Below, one piece after another: positions 1 through 6,921 of a stretch of 16,193 nucleotides of DNA. The first letter of the stretch is position 1. Each line of letters opens with the position of its first letter. Origin of the DNA: Bacteroidales bacterium (GTDB lineage: Bacteria > Bacteroidota > Bacteroidia > Bacteroidales > P3); the NCBI GenBank assembly GCA_031271725.1, contig JAISVE010000033.1, forward strand, positions 1 to 16,193. Direction: 5' to 3'. Below the pieces are notes generated by a model. The model made no database searches, was not told the DNA's origin, and saw nothing but the letters and a program-made list of their open reading frames with translations. A program made the position numbers and the translations under genes.

Positions 1-14
1 TTTTTTGATTTTAA

Positions 15-22
15 CAAAGGTA
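15..22 (-). promoter_or_regulatory. Possible Bacteroidetes -7 box for a gene left of the window
   Basis: On the minus strand these bases read TACCTTTG, a full match to the Bacteroidetes -7 consensus TAnnTTTG. It would fire leftward, toward a gene outside the window. I see no clear TTTG -33 partner, and such an 8-mer occurs by chance several times in a window this size, so this is weak. Confidence 0.2.
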
Positions 23-110
23 GTTATTTTTTCTAAAACTTAATTTGTTATATAGGAATATCCTGCCTAATCTCAGCATTAAAAATCACACGGATTATGA
101 AATTTTCGGC

Positions 111-1133
111 TTAATCTGAGTTTACGGCAAGGCGAAAGCCGGTAGCAAAGAAAAGGTCATTCAAAGCAGTACCGCCATTACTGCGATATGAAACACGAAA
201 ATAACTTGGAATATCATAACTCCAAATTCCACCGCGAAGTACTTTGGTAGAACCATCTTCAGCACCTGTAGGATCTGTTTGCGCAACATTGCTGTAATTT
301 TCAAACCAATCACTGCACCATTCAAAAACATTTCCACTCATATCATATATGCCTAAAGCGTTAGCCTGTTTTGTTTTAACTTCTTGAGTTCCGTAGCCCG
401 CAGTGTTAGGCGTTTGACTTAAAAGACTGTTCCAATACCAAGCAACATCGCTTAAATTATCGCTCCCCGAATATTTTGTTTGTTTTTTAGCCTTTGAGCC
501 ACCTCTCGCCGCATACTCCCATTCTGCTTCAGTAGGCAAACGAAACTGCTTTCCGCCACCAATTAGTTGACTTAACTTATAGCAGAAGCCGTCTTTATGA
601 TAATCAACACCATTTATACTGTAGCCAATTTCGCCCGAAACACCTACTATATTATTCCACGACACCATTTCAACAGGATAATTTTCTCTGTTTGCATAAG
701 CGGCATTTGTTTTCTCCTGATAATAACTTGGATTACTACCCATTACTGTTTTCCATAATAACTGCGTTACTTCTGTCTCACCCAAATAATAATCAGATAA
801 AGTTACATAGTGAGCAGGACTTTCGTTATCCCAACAATCGCTCCCCTGTTCGTCTGTACAGCCCATAGTAAAAGTGCCACCCTTTATATATTTCATGGTG
901 AACGAAACATCACCTATCGTATAAATGCTGTCTTTTAACTGCGAAAGCCAATCATCATCCGAAATAAATTTTATGCTGTCTATTTCAGATACCGAAATTG
1001 TTTGGCTTACGCTGCCGCCGTAATAAATTTGCATTATGCGTTGCAATTCAGGAGTATCGCTTTTTGCCCACTTCTGAGCATTAACACTCACAATACCTGC
1101 AAGAAATATTATTATAGAAAAAGTTTTCTTCAT
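111..1133 (-). CDS. Secreted SUMF1/FGE-sulfatase-domain protein
   Basis: The 340-residue product begins with a signal peptide (residues 1-20, hydrophobic core, ending VNAQ), so it is exported. After a linker of about 60 residues comes an FGE-sulfatase (SUMF1-like, C-type-lectin fold) domain at about 82-338. Landmarks are KGGTFTMG (84-91), FRLPTEAEWEYAARGG (197-212), GNVFEWCSDWF (267-277), LRGGIW (299-304) and GFRLA near the end. True formylglycine-generating enzymes have a cysteine pair in the last third of the domain. Here that stretch (305-338) has no cysteine, so sulfatase activation is unlikely. Many Bacteroidota use this fold in surface or lipoproteins of unknown role. It lies 84 bases downstream of the transporter gene in the same direction, with no clear functional link. 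Domain call is firm; function is unknown. Confidence 0.9.
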   Translation of the reverse strand: MKKTFSIIIFLAGIVSVNAQKWAKSDTPELQRIMQIYYGGSVSQTISVSEIDSIKFISDDDWLSQLKDSIYTIGDVSFTMKYIKGGTFTMGCTDEQGSDCWDNESPAHYVTLSDYYLGETEVTQLLWKTVMGSNPSYYQEKTNAAYANRENYPVEMVSWNNIVGVSGEIGYSINGVDYHKDGFCYKLSQLIGGGKQFRLPTEAEWEYAARGGSKAKKQTKYSGSDNLSDVAWYWNSLLSQTPNTAGYGTQEVKTKQANALGIYDMSGNVFEWCSDWFENYSNVAQTDPTGAEDGSTKVLRGGIWSYDIPSYFRVSYRSNGGTALNDLFFATGFRLAVNSD

Positions 1134-1217
1134 ATTCTTATTTGTTATAATTTCAAACTCGTCATATTTTACAAATGCTTTTACACTTGGCTACACTTTG
1201 ACGGCACTTTGGCCGTA

Positions 1218-2885
1218 TCAGAAAAACAAGATTAGCATTTGAGCCGATAAAACCCGCAGAAACATTGTTAGCGGATATACGGTGGCATAACTGACGGAAG
1301 GAGTATCATTTCCTGCTATTGCATTGGAATAAGCGATTGCCGGCGGGTCGGTAGTGCTGCCTGCAAGCAAACCTATAAGTTCAAAATAATTAAGTTTGCA
1401 GAATACACGTGCTATTATCCCTATAATAAGCAGCGGAAGCATTGTTATAATAAAGCCGTATCCTATCCACGCATAACCGCCGTTCACAATACTTGAAACA
1501 AAATTTCCACCTGCACCAATACCCACACAGGCAAGGAACAGACATATTCCTATTTCACGCAACATTAAATTCGCACTGATTGTTGTATATGTTACAAGAC
1601 GATACTTAGGACCGAAAATACTTATCAAAATAGCCACAATAAGCGGTCCTCCGGCAAGTCCGAGTTTTATCGGCTGCGGTATTCCGGGAATTGCAAACGG
1701 AATGCTGCCCACAAGTATGCCGAGAAAAATACCTATAAAAATCGGAACAAGATTCGGCTCATTCAAGCGTTTCATTTGATTGCCCAAAAGATGTTCTACT
1801 TTCTTGATTGCCTCAGCTGTGCCAACAACCGTAACCTTATCTCCTACCTGCAAAGACAGGCACGCATCTGCAATAATATCAACCCCGGAACGATTTACTC
1901 TTGTGATATTGACCCCGTAAATACTGCGTAAGTTAAGGGCACGCAACTGCTTGCCGTTTATTCCCGACTTTGTAATCAGAATTCGCCTTGATATTAATTT
2001 TTTGTCCAATATTTCCCATTCCGCTTGCTGCATGCTTATGGGCACGCCGAGGTAATTGCTCACCGCATTTTTTTCGCGTGCCGGCATTGCCAGAAACACT
2101 TTGTCGCCCTCATTTAAGACAGTTGAAGAACTTGCAATTTCAACACCTTCCGCATTTGCACGCAATACTCTTGAAATAACAAACTGATGTTTGAACATTT
2201 TATGTATTTCGTTGATGTCTTTACCATATACGGAAGGATTTTTTATCTCTAATGAAACAAGTTCCACATAGCCGTCAGACTTGGCTTTATCATTTATCTT
2301 TGCCCACTCCTTTTCCATGTCTATCTTAAAAAGCCCACGCATAAGTATTATACACGAAATTATTCCCACAACCGCAAGCGGATAGGCAACTGCATAACCC
2401 AGAGCGATACTTGGATCATCAACACCATTATTTATTTCAAGAAAAGTCTGCTGCGCTGCGCCAAGACCGGGAGTATTTGTTACCGCACCGGATAAAATTC
2501 CCACCATCGTCTGTATGGGAATGTCCATTATATAATGAATGATAACCGTTATTGTTGCACCAAGAAACACAACACCCATTGCAAGCATGTTAAGCGTAAT
2601 ACCGCTTTTTTTGAATGAAGCGGCAAAACTCGGTCCCATTTGCAAGCCGATAGAATAAACAAAGAGGATGAGTCCGAACTCCCTGACAAATTCAAGTATT
2701 TCATGGTTTACGGTTAAGCCGAAATGTCCTGCCGCAAGTCCTGCAAAAAGTACAAAGGCAATACCGAGCGAAATACCAAAAATTTTTACTTTGCCGAGCA
2801 AAATGCCAATTGTTATAACAAGCGCAAACAGCAATACCGTATGGGCAACGCCACTGCCTGTAAAAAGGTTTATAAGCCAATCCAT
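1218..2885 (-). CDS. AspT/YidE/YbjL-family transporter with two RCK_C (TrkA_C) domains
   Basis: The 555-residue inner-membrane protein has the layout of the aspartate:alanine exchanger (AAEx/AspT) family. It has a membrane half (about 10-185), a cytoplasmic pair of TrkA_C/RCK_C domains (about 203-270 and 297-368) and a second membrane half (about 378-555). The halves carry matching re-entrant motifs, GAVTNTPGLGAAQ (133-145) and GLLAGSTTDPPAIAYSN (505-521), which is the duplication typical of the family. Full length fits the family, and the ATG at 2885 starts directly before the first membrane segment. The substrate cannot be read from sequence: AspT exchanges aspartate for alanine, while YidE/YbjL and the Bacteroides homologues are uncharacterised. 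The RCK_C domains suggest control by a ligand or nucleotide. A -7 box lies 25 bases upstream, and the gene looks intact and monocistronic. Confidence 0.93.
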   Translation of the reverse strand: MDWLINLFTGSGVAHTVLLFALVITIGILLGKVKIFGISLGIAFVLFAGLAAGHFGLTVNHEILEFVREFGLILFVYSIGLQMGPSFAASFKKSGITLNMLAMGVVFLGATITVIIHYIMDIPIQTMVGILSGAVTNTPGLGAAQQTFLEINNGVDDPSIALGYAVAYPLAVVGIISCIILMRGLFKIDMEKEWAKINDKAKSDGYVELVSLEIKNPSVYGKDINEIHKMFKHQFVISRVLRANAEGVEIASSSTVLNEGDKVFLAMPAREKNAVSNYLGVPISMQQAEWEILDKKLISRRILITKSGINGKQLRALNLRSIYGVNITRVNRSGVDIIADACLSLQVGDKVTVVGTAEAIKKVEHLLGNQMKRLNEPNLVPIFIGIFLGILVGSIPFAIPGIPQPIKLGLAGGPLIVAILISIFGPKYRLVTYTTISANLMLREIGICLFLACVGIGAGGNFVSSIVNGGYAWIGYGFIITMLPLLIIGIIARVFCKLNYFELIGLLAGSTTDPPAIAYSNAIAGNDTPSVSYATVYPLTMFLRVLSAQMLILFF

Positions 2886-2909
2886 AGATTTTTGATTATT
2901 TTAACGTTA

Positions 2910-2917
2910 CAAAGATA
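2910..2917 (-). promoter_or_regulatory. Predicted Bacteroidetes -7 promoter box of the transporter gene
   Basis: The minus strand reads TATCTTTG here, a full match to TAnnTTTG, 25 bases before the ATG at 2885. A TTTG (CAAA on the plus strand, 2941-2944) lies 23 bases upstream, slightly farther than the usual -33 spacing. Placement directly before an intact gene makes this plausible. Confidence 0.45.
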
Positions 2918-2980
2918 ATCATTCTTTATGTTGCATAGAGCAAAGCAAAGCGGGGCACGTCAAAATTTATGTCGATAGAA

Positions 2981-3076
2981 AGTTTTACGGAAACAATCTT
3001 TCGTAAAACTGTTAAGACTGCTCCTTGTGTTTCAGCCTCGTTAGATGGTGAACTGCTCACAAGGAGTTTTTCTTTT
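2981..3076 (+). ncRNA. Candidate small RNA or structured element with a rho-independent-type terminator
   Basis: Two hairpins stand in tandem in a 205-base gap between minus-strand genes. The first pairs AGTTTTACG (2981-2989) with CGTAAAACT (3002-3010). It can extend inward by three pairs (one G-U) to leave a six-base loop. The second pairs CTCCTTGTG (3021-3029) with CACAAGGAG (3058-3066) and is followed at once by TTTTTCTTTT (3067-3076). The T-run is on the plus strand only, so the second hairpin would end a plus-strand transcript, yet no plus-strand protein gene precedes it. A short independent RNA is the simplest reading. I recognise no Rfam family and see no convincing promoter. The second stem encloses an unusually long 28-base segment (with a possible inner CAG/CTG pair) for a plain terminator. 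Confidence 0.3.
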
Positions 3077-3090
3077 AGTGTAAATACCGT

Positions 3091-3711
3091 TTATTTTAAC
3101 TTCATATTTTTCCAAATTTCCTCCTTCAAGTTGTAAGAAGGGTTTATGGTAGGAGTTTGACTTGGCACCTTAATTTTGATGCAGGTTTGCAGCACTTGGG
3201 TTGTGATGTATTTGCCTAAATCGCCAAGCGCAACATCGCCCTTGGTTTCCTGCAACTTTTTTAACAAAAAGTATGTAAACAAGCCGTGTTCTTTATCGGG
3301 ATAGGGGTAAGCAAATTCGTTCCCCCGTGCAGCAGAAAAAACAACAGTATTCCCAAGCGGAGTGCCTCCATCAACTTCCACAGCAATACCGGCATCGCGA
3401 GAAGCCAAGTAACCATCGCCCTTATCGTTTTCGCTCGGACGAATACCGCTAAAACAGGCATCTAAAAACACAGTTACACTCTTAAAACGAGAGTCGCCCA
3501 ACACTTTGTACAGGTCGTCTAACTTGTACGCAGACTTTAAATTTCTAACATCGCCGTCTTTTGGAAGCAGATAGGCAGTTTTAGTCGTTTCGTCAGGAAT
3601 ACCATGTCCGGCGTAATAGAAAATTATGTTTGCCTCGCCACTGAAAGCATTGGCAAGAGGCATTATAAATTGGTTTATTTGATAAGTTATATTACCTAAA
3701 GTGGCATCAGT
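3091..3711 (-). pseudogene. Caspase-family (peptidase C14) gene, 5' part removed at the IS21 element
   Basis: What remains is about 206 codons of a bacterial caspase-like (metacaspase/paracaspase-type) cysteine peptidase. The reading frame is open back to the IS edge at 3711 and reads TLGNITYQINQFIMPLANAF before the ATG at 3663 is passed. That shows the ATG is internal and not the real start. The catalytic dyad is kept: His in FYYAGHG (residue 20 from that ATG) and Cys in LDACFSG (residue 70). The end of the fold, with SAARGNEFAYPY and GLFTYFLLKKL, is also intact. The first strand of the p20 fold and everything before it are missing. Within the IS the frame meets TAA at 3724-3726. Translation from 3663 could give a 190-residue fragment, but it would lack core structure. 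Intact members often act in signalling or regulated cell death; here a non-functional remnant is likely. Confidence 0.8.
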
Positions 3712-3766
3712 TGCAAAAAACGGTTAACTTGACCCCTTAAAAACGTTTTAATTTGACCCCCTAAAG
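3712..3766 (+). repeat. IS21 left-end repeats (two copies)
   Basis: Two tandem copies of a motif close to AACGGTTTAAATTGACCCCC occupy the left end, one at about 3712-3739 and one at about 3740-3766. They are in inverse orientation to the copies at the right end. In IS21 such repeated end sequences are the transposase (IstA) binding sites, and that role is inferred here. Confidence 0.8.
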
Positions 3767-3871
3767 TTATCCTTCGAAAAAGGTAAAAAGTTGTTATTTA
3801 TTTTGTGGTCAAAAATCATACTATTATGTGTTGATTAAAATTTAATTTTCCGCAAAAATACATTAAAATTT

Positions 3872-4621
3872 TCATTTTTCAATATTTTGATTATTCGTTT
3901 TTCTCTTTCTGATAGATTCTCCGTACAATTCAACTCTTAATGCTTGATGTACAAGCCTGTCAAGTATTGCATCGGCAATAGTTTTTTCCCCAATAACATC
4001 ATACCATCCCTTTACCGGCATTTGTGAAGTAATAATGGTGGAGCGTTTTTGATGTCTGTCTTCTATAATATCCATAAGTATTCCCCTTGCCTGTGAGTCA
4101 AAGGTTTGAATGCCAAAGTCGTCAAGTATAAGCAAGTCGCATCTTTCCAATCTCTTAAATTCACTGAGTATTGTTCCTTTTACCTTTGCTATTTTCAGTT
4201 GGCTCATAAGTTTTCCTGTTGATGCGTAAATGGATTTATATCCTTCCTGACAGGCTTTATATCCCAGAGCAGTAGCCAGATAGCTCTTTCCTGTACCTGT
4301 TGGACCTGTAATAAACAAGTCTTTTCTTTCTTTAACAAAATCCATTGCTGCAAGTCTTTCCACCTGATTACGGTCAAGTCCTCTTTCAAAAGAGTAGTCC
4401 ACCTCTTCCACAAGAGCACTGTAGCGGAATGTTGCAGCTTTGATGGCTCTTTCTACGGCGCGGTTTCTGCGGTTGTCCCATTCGCTTGCCACAAGGTGTG
4501 CGATAAACTGGTCTTGGGTCATCTGTTCCTTGAGAGTGTTTTCCAGGGATGTCTTAAAGGCATCGTGCATGCCGTACAGCCGCATTTGACGCAGCCGGTC
4601 TAATGTTTGATGATTGTTCAT
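3872..4621 (-). CDS. istB: IstB-like AAA+ ATPase, IS21 transposition helper
   Basis: The 249-residue protein is a full-length IstB of the DnaC/DnaA-like AAA+ group. The N-terminal helical region spans residues 1-95. Walker A is GPTGTGKS (106-113), Walker B is LLILDDFG (163-170), and a sensor-1-like STIITSQ follows (194-200). The C-terminal DRLVHQALRVELYGESIR is a standard family ending. IstB uses ATP to select and remodel target DNA and recruits and activates the IstA transposase. It starts at ATG 4621, 29 bases after the natural stop of istA, as expected for the family's gene order. It is intact and could act in trans with another IS21 copy's transposase. Confidence 0.96.
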   Translation of the reverse strand: MNNHQTLDRLRQMRLYGMHDAFKTSLENTLKEQMTQDQFIAHLVASEWDNRRNRAVERAIKAATFRYSALVEEVDYSFERGLDRNQVERLAAMDFVKERKDLFITGPTGTGKSYLATALGYKACQEGYKSIYASTGKLMSQLKIAKVKGTILSEFKRLERCDLLILDDFGIQTFDSQARGILMDIIEDRHQKRSTIITSQMPVKGWYDVIGEKTIADAILDRLVHQALRVELYGESIRKRKTNNQNIEK

Positions 4622-4650
4622 AATCTTTTTATTTTAGTTTATTGTTGATT

Positions 4651-4887
4651 TTAATTGTAATACTCTTTTCCACGTATATTTTCATGTTCAGGGATGTCGG
4701 CAACGGGCTCTACCGTGTCTGTAAATTCGGATTGAGTCTTAAGAATATTTTCTATTTCAAGATAATTGTAGATACCATAACTGTCTGCCAATCGACAGGC
4801 TGCCGCCAAACGGCTTGCACCTGCCTTGCGAGCCAAAGCAAGGATACCGGAGCATAATTTGTTGGATTTGTCTACATAGCGGTTTAA
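4651..4887 (-). pseudogene. istA: C-terminal segment of IstA cut off by an in-frame stop
   Basis: Directly after the TAA at 4888-4890 the same frame stays open for 78 codons, ending at a TAA at 4651-4653. It reads on as LNRYVDKSNKLCSGILALAR and later LAAACRLADSYGIYNYLEIE. This is the typical end of Bacteroidetes IstA proteins, a helical stretch in which short Ala/Leu-rich helices precede an IENIL-type motif. No base needs to be added or removed to join it to the upstream gene, so one base change explains the split. Confidence 0.85.
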
Positions 4888-6195
4888 TTACAATATCCTG
4901 CGGATATAATGCTCTACGTCTTCGTGGAGCTCGGCAGCCTCTCTTATAAACTTCTCGGGACACCATGCCATTATCGCTTTATGATGAGCTGACAAATGTT
5001 CGGCATTGGTAGTGTGGCGGTATAAGGTACGGTTGCGGATATGGCTTGCAACAAGACGATAACCGTCAAAAATCTCTACCTCATTGCCGGTATAACTTAT
5101 GCGAAGTTTTTTACCGATACAGGCAGGAGGAACACTGTAATAATGAACGTCTTCACCAAGGCGTATATAGCCGTCTTTGCCCACAGTTGCCATGATATGC
5201 TTCTTGAGTTGATAGCGGATAGGATTTAGTGGAGAGAGAACTTCTTTCTCAACATCTTCAAAATAACTCCGGCGAGAATAATTTCTACCACTCAAACAGC
5301 CATTGTTGTGAAGTTCAAGCGCAGAACGTATGGCGGCATTTAAGGATTTAAGGTCGGGACAGTGCAAACCCTCTATACGGGTGAAAATATCTTTGTAGGT
5401 AAGTTTTACAGCATTCTCCACCAGAGATTTGTCTTTGGGCTTGCGAACACGAGCTGGAACTACTACTACACCGTAATGCTCGGCAAAACGTTCAAACTCC
5501 GTATTTAGAACAGGCTCATAACGACCTGCCTTGATAACGGCTGCCTTCAGATTGTCAGTTACCAGGGCACGAGGAACTCCGCCGTAATAATAAAAAGCGT
5601 TCTCACAAGAACTTATAAAGTCTTCCTTACTCTGGCTTAGAGTCGCTTCAACATAAGTTAACAAACTGCAACCCAAAATACAGACAAAAACTTCAACCTC
5701 ACGAGGCTGCTCACCATAAGGATAAATACACAGCTTATCACCCGTATAGTCAATAAACATCTTGTCGCCCGCTTTGTGCTCCATACGCATTGAAGGGTTG
5801 CTTATCTTGCGGTAACGCTGAACGGCTAACTGAAATTGAGTTAACTCATAACCGTCAGGATGGCAGGCACGGTAATCACGCCACTGTTGAAGAATAGTCA
5901 TGCCTTTACGACTCAGAGATTTACAAATAGCAGGCAGAAGACTTTCCAACTCCTCCAAACGAGGATTGGGAACTTTAGCGTCAGCCTTTACGCAAAATAA
6001 AGAGTAAATATCAGAGTCGCTTAAACGCTGAAAGTCATCATAGCTCATACCCATGGTATTCCACTTGTGGATATATTTTTTTACACTGTTGCGTGAGGTA
6101 CGAGACAGATTGGAGATGGACTTTATGCCTGTTTGTTCTTCATACAGGCGGATGATGGTACGTAATTTGTTCATACTGATACTTTTGTTTGACAT
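4888..6195 (-). CDS. istA: IS21 transposase IstA (DDE/rve integrase), shortened by a premature stop
   Basis: The protein carries out cut-and-join transposition of the IS. I place the start at ATG 6195 (MSNKSISMNKLRTIIRLYEE), since the frame upstream to 6231 offers only a TTG and an unlikely leader. A helix-turn-helix region with RTSRNSVKKYIHKW lies near residues 33-46. The retroviral-integrase-type catalytic core follows, with candidate acidic residues Asp149 (MFIDYTGD), Asp214 (ALVTDNLK) and Glu260 (KSLVENAV). The reading ends after 435 residues at a TAA (4888-4890). The frame then continues for another 78 codons with recognisable family sequence, giving an original length of about 514. The DDE core is complete, but the lost C-terminal part may be needed for assembly with IstB or end binding. 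The gene may therefore be inactive, or rescued by readthrough. Confidence 0.92.
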   Translation of the reverse strand: MSNKSISMNKLRTIIRLYEEQTGIKSISNLSRTSRNSVKKYIHKWNTMGMSYDDFQRLSDSDIYSLFCVKADAKVPNPRLEELESLLPAICKSLSRKGMTILQQWRDYRACHPDGYELTQFQLAVQRYRKISNPSMRMEHKAGDKMFIDYTGDKLCIYPYGEQPREVEVFVCILGCSLLTYVEATLSQSKEDFISSCENAFYYYGGVPRALVTDNLKAAVIKAGRYEPVLNTEFERFAEHYGVVVVPARVRKPKDKSLVENAVKLTYKDIFTRIEGLHCPDLKSLNAAIRSALELHNNGCLSGRNYSRRSYFEDVEKEVLSPLNPIRYQLKKHIMATVGKDGYIRLGEDVHYYSVPPACIGKKLRISYTGNEVEIFDGYRLVASHIRNRTLYRHTTNAEHLSAHHKAIMAWCPEKFIREAAELHEDVEHYIRRIL

Positions 6196-6282
6196 AGTCG
6201 TTAGATTTTGAAATTTTACAAAAACTAACAAAATTTTGGCTCACAAAATAATTAAATGAACAACTTTTTTTGACGAAAAGAA

Positions 6283-6404
6283 GGGGGGCTATTTGAACCG
6301 TTTTTAGGGGGTCAATTTACACCGTTTTAGAGGGGTCAATTTAAACCGTTTTAGAGGGGTCAACATTAAACGTTTTTAGGGGGTCAATTTTGCCGTTTTT
6401 TCCA
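6283..6404 (-). repeat. IS21 right-end repeats (five tandem copies)
   Basis: Five copies of a 23-27-base motif, on the plus strand roughly GGGGTCAATTTAAACCGTTT, lie head to tail at about 6283-6305, 6306-6328, 6329-6352, 6353-6377 and 6378-6404. The innermost (CTATTTGAACCG) and outermost (CAATTTTGCCG) differ most. The period of about 24 bases is slightly over two helical turns, as expected for transposase sites on one face of the DNA. The left end has only two such copies. Confidence 0.85.
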
Positions 6405-6496
6405 ACTTATTTTTAATCAATTTATAACTATTTTTGCAGACAGAATTTTAATATGAAACAGCAACCAAACTTTACATTTACACAAAATTATGGACA

Positions 6497-6919
6497 CTAC
6501 CTCGAAATACTGTCAAGCGCATTGCATTTTTCAATAGAGTCTTTAGAATACATAATATTAAAATTAGCGTTAGCCATTGCTACTGCAAATGTATTATATA
6601 TCTCTTTCCACACTTTTTGCTTTGTCAGATATTCTTTATATGTAAACACAATTGTATCATTTTTCATAATGCTGTCAAGTATATTTTGTCTTTGAATAGA
6701 ATCCATATTATCATAAACTCCACGAAGTTCTAATACTAAATCTTTCATTTCTCTCTTTCCCTTTAACACATCTTTTTTGTACGATGATATGATATTTTCA
6801 ATATAGGAAATAGAATCAAGAGCATTGTAAGTATCTTCAATACGCTCAATAAGTATCTGGCTAAACAAAGTATGAGTAGAGAAAATGCCCATCAATAATA
6901 TTATGTACATCTTTCCCAT
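6497..6919 (-). CDS. Hypothetical exported small protein, last gene of the RHS operon
   Basis: I do not recognise this 140-residue protein. It starts at ATG 6919, two bases after the stop of the gene before it, so the two are translationally close. Residues 1-20 (MGKMYIILLMGIFSTHTLFS) look like a signal peptide. The rest is charged and probably alpha-helical, with Ile, Lys, Glu and Asp rich heptad-like stretches at 25-110. The motif NALDSIS occurs near the start of the mature part and again right at the C-terminus. DNA here is very AT-rich. Position behind an RHS toxin gene and a secreted partner suggests an immunity or accessory role, but no domain supports this. The stop lies about 90 bases from the IS21 edge, so the 3' end could be an altered version of a longer gene. 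Confidence 0.65.
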   Translation of the reverse strand: MGKMYIILLMGIFSTHTLFSQILIERIEDTYNALDSISYIENIISSYKKDVLKGKREMKDLVLELRGVYDNMDSIQRQNILDSIMKNDTIVFTYKEYLTKQKVWKEIYNTFAVAMANANFNIMYSKDSIEKCNALDSISR

Positions 6920-6921
6920 AA

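Larger units (their letters stand above)
3712..6404 (-). mobile_element. IS21-family insertion sequence, complete with both ends
   Basis: The element of about 2.69 kb encodes the two-gene istA-istB module on the minus strand, between imperfect terminal inverted repeats. The left end starts TGCAAAAAACGG (3712) and the right end closes CCGTTTTTTCCA (6404), giving the TG...CA termini usual for the family. Repeats of the end motif lie inside both termini. The flanking bases (CAGT on the left, ACTT on the right) do not form a target duplication, although IS21 elements normally make one of 4-8 bp. The exact ends are inferred by aligning the two termini and could move by one or two bases. The istA gene carries a nonsense codon, so this copy may be immobile. 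Confidence 0.88.

Noticed and set aside
1201..1216. Hairpin ACGGC-actttg-GCCGT directly after the transporter stop as a terminator
   Set aside because: The stem is only 5 bp and no T-run follows on the minus strand.
3261..3461. Alternative minus-strand frame of 66 codons inside the caspase remnant
   Set aside because: It overlaps a frame with clear catalytic motifs and shows no homology of its own.
4888..4890. In-frame TAA in istA as evidence for a reassigned stop codon in this organism
   Set aside because: Several other genes here end naturally in TAA at family-typical lengths (mutS, the gene at 6922, the FGE-like gene), and no other conserved protein is interrupted by TAA, so a mutation is far simpler.
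6283..6404. Regularly spaced short repeats resembling a tiny CRISPR array
   Set aside because: The copies are contiguous without unique spacers, lie exactly at an IS21 end and match the opposite end in inverse orientation, so they are transposase sites.
6453..6695. Plus-strand open frame of 80 codons beginning MKQQPNFTFTQNYGHYLEI just beyond the IS right end, with TATTTTTG (6429-6436) 16 bases before its ATG
   Set aside because: Most of it is antisense to the exported protein gene at 6497-6919, it has no recognised domain, and the later part reads as low-complexity hydrophobic sequence typical of a shadow frame. The first ~15 codons could be a remnant of a lost gene, but I cannot support it.
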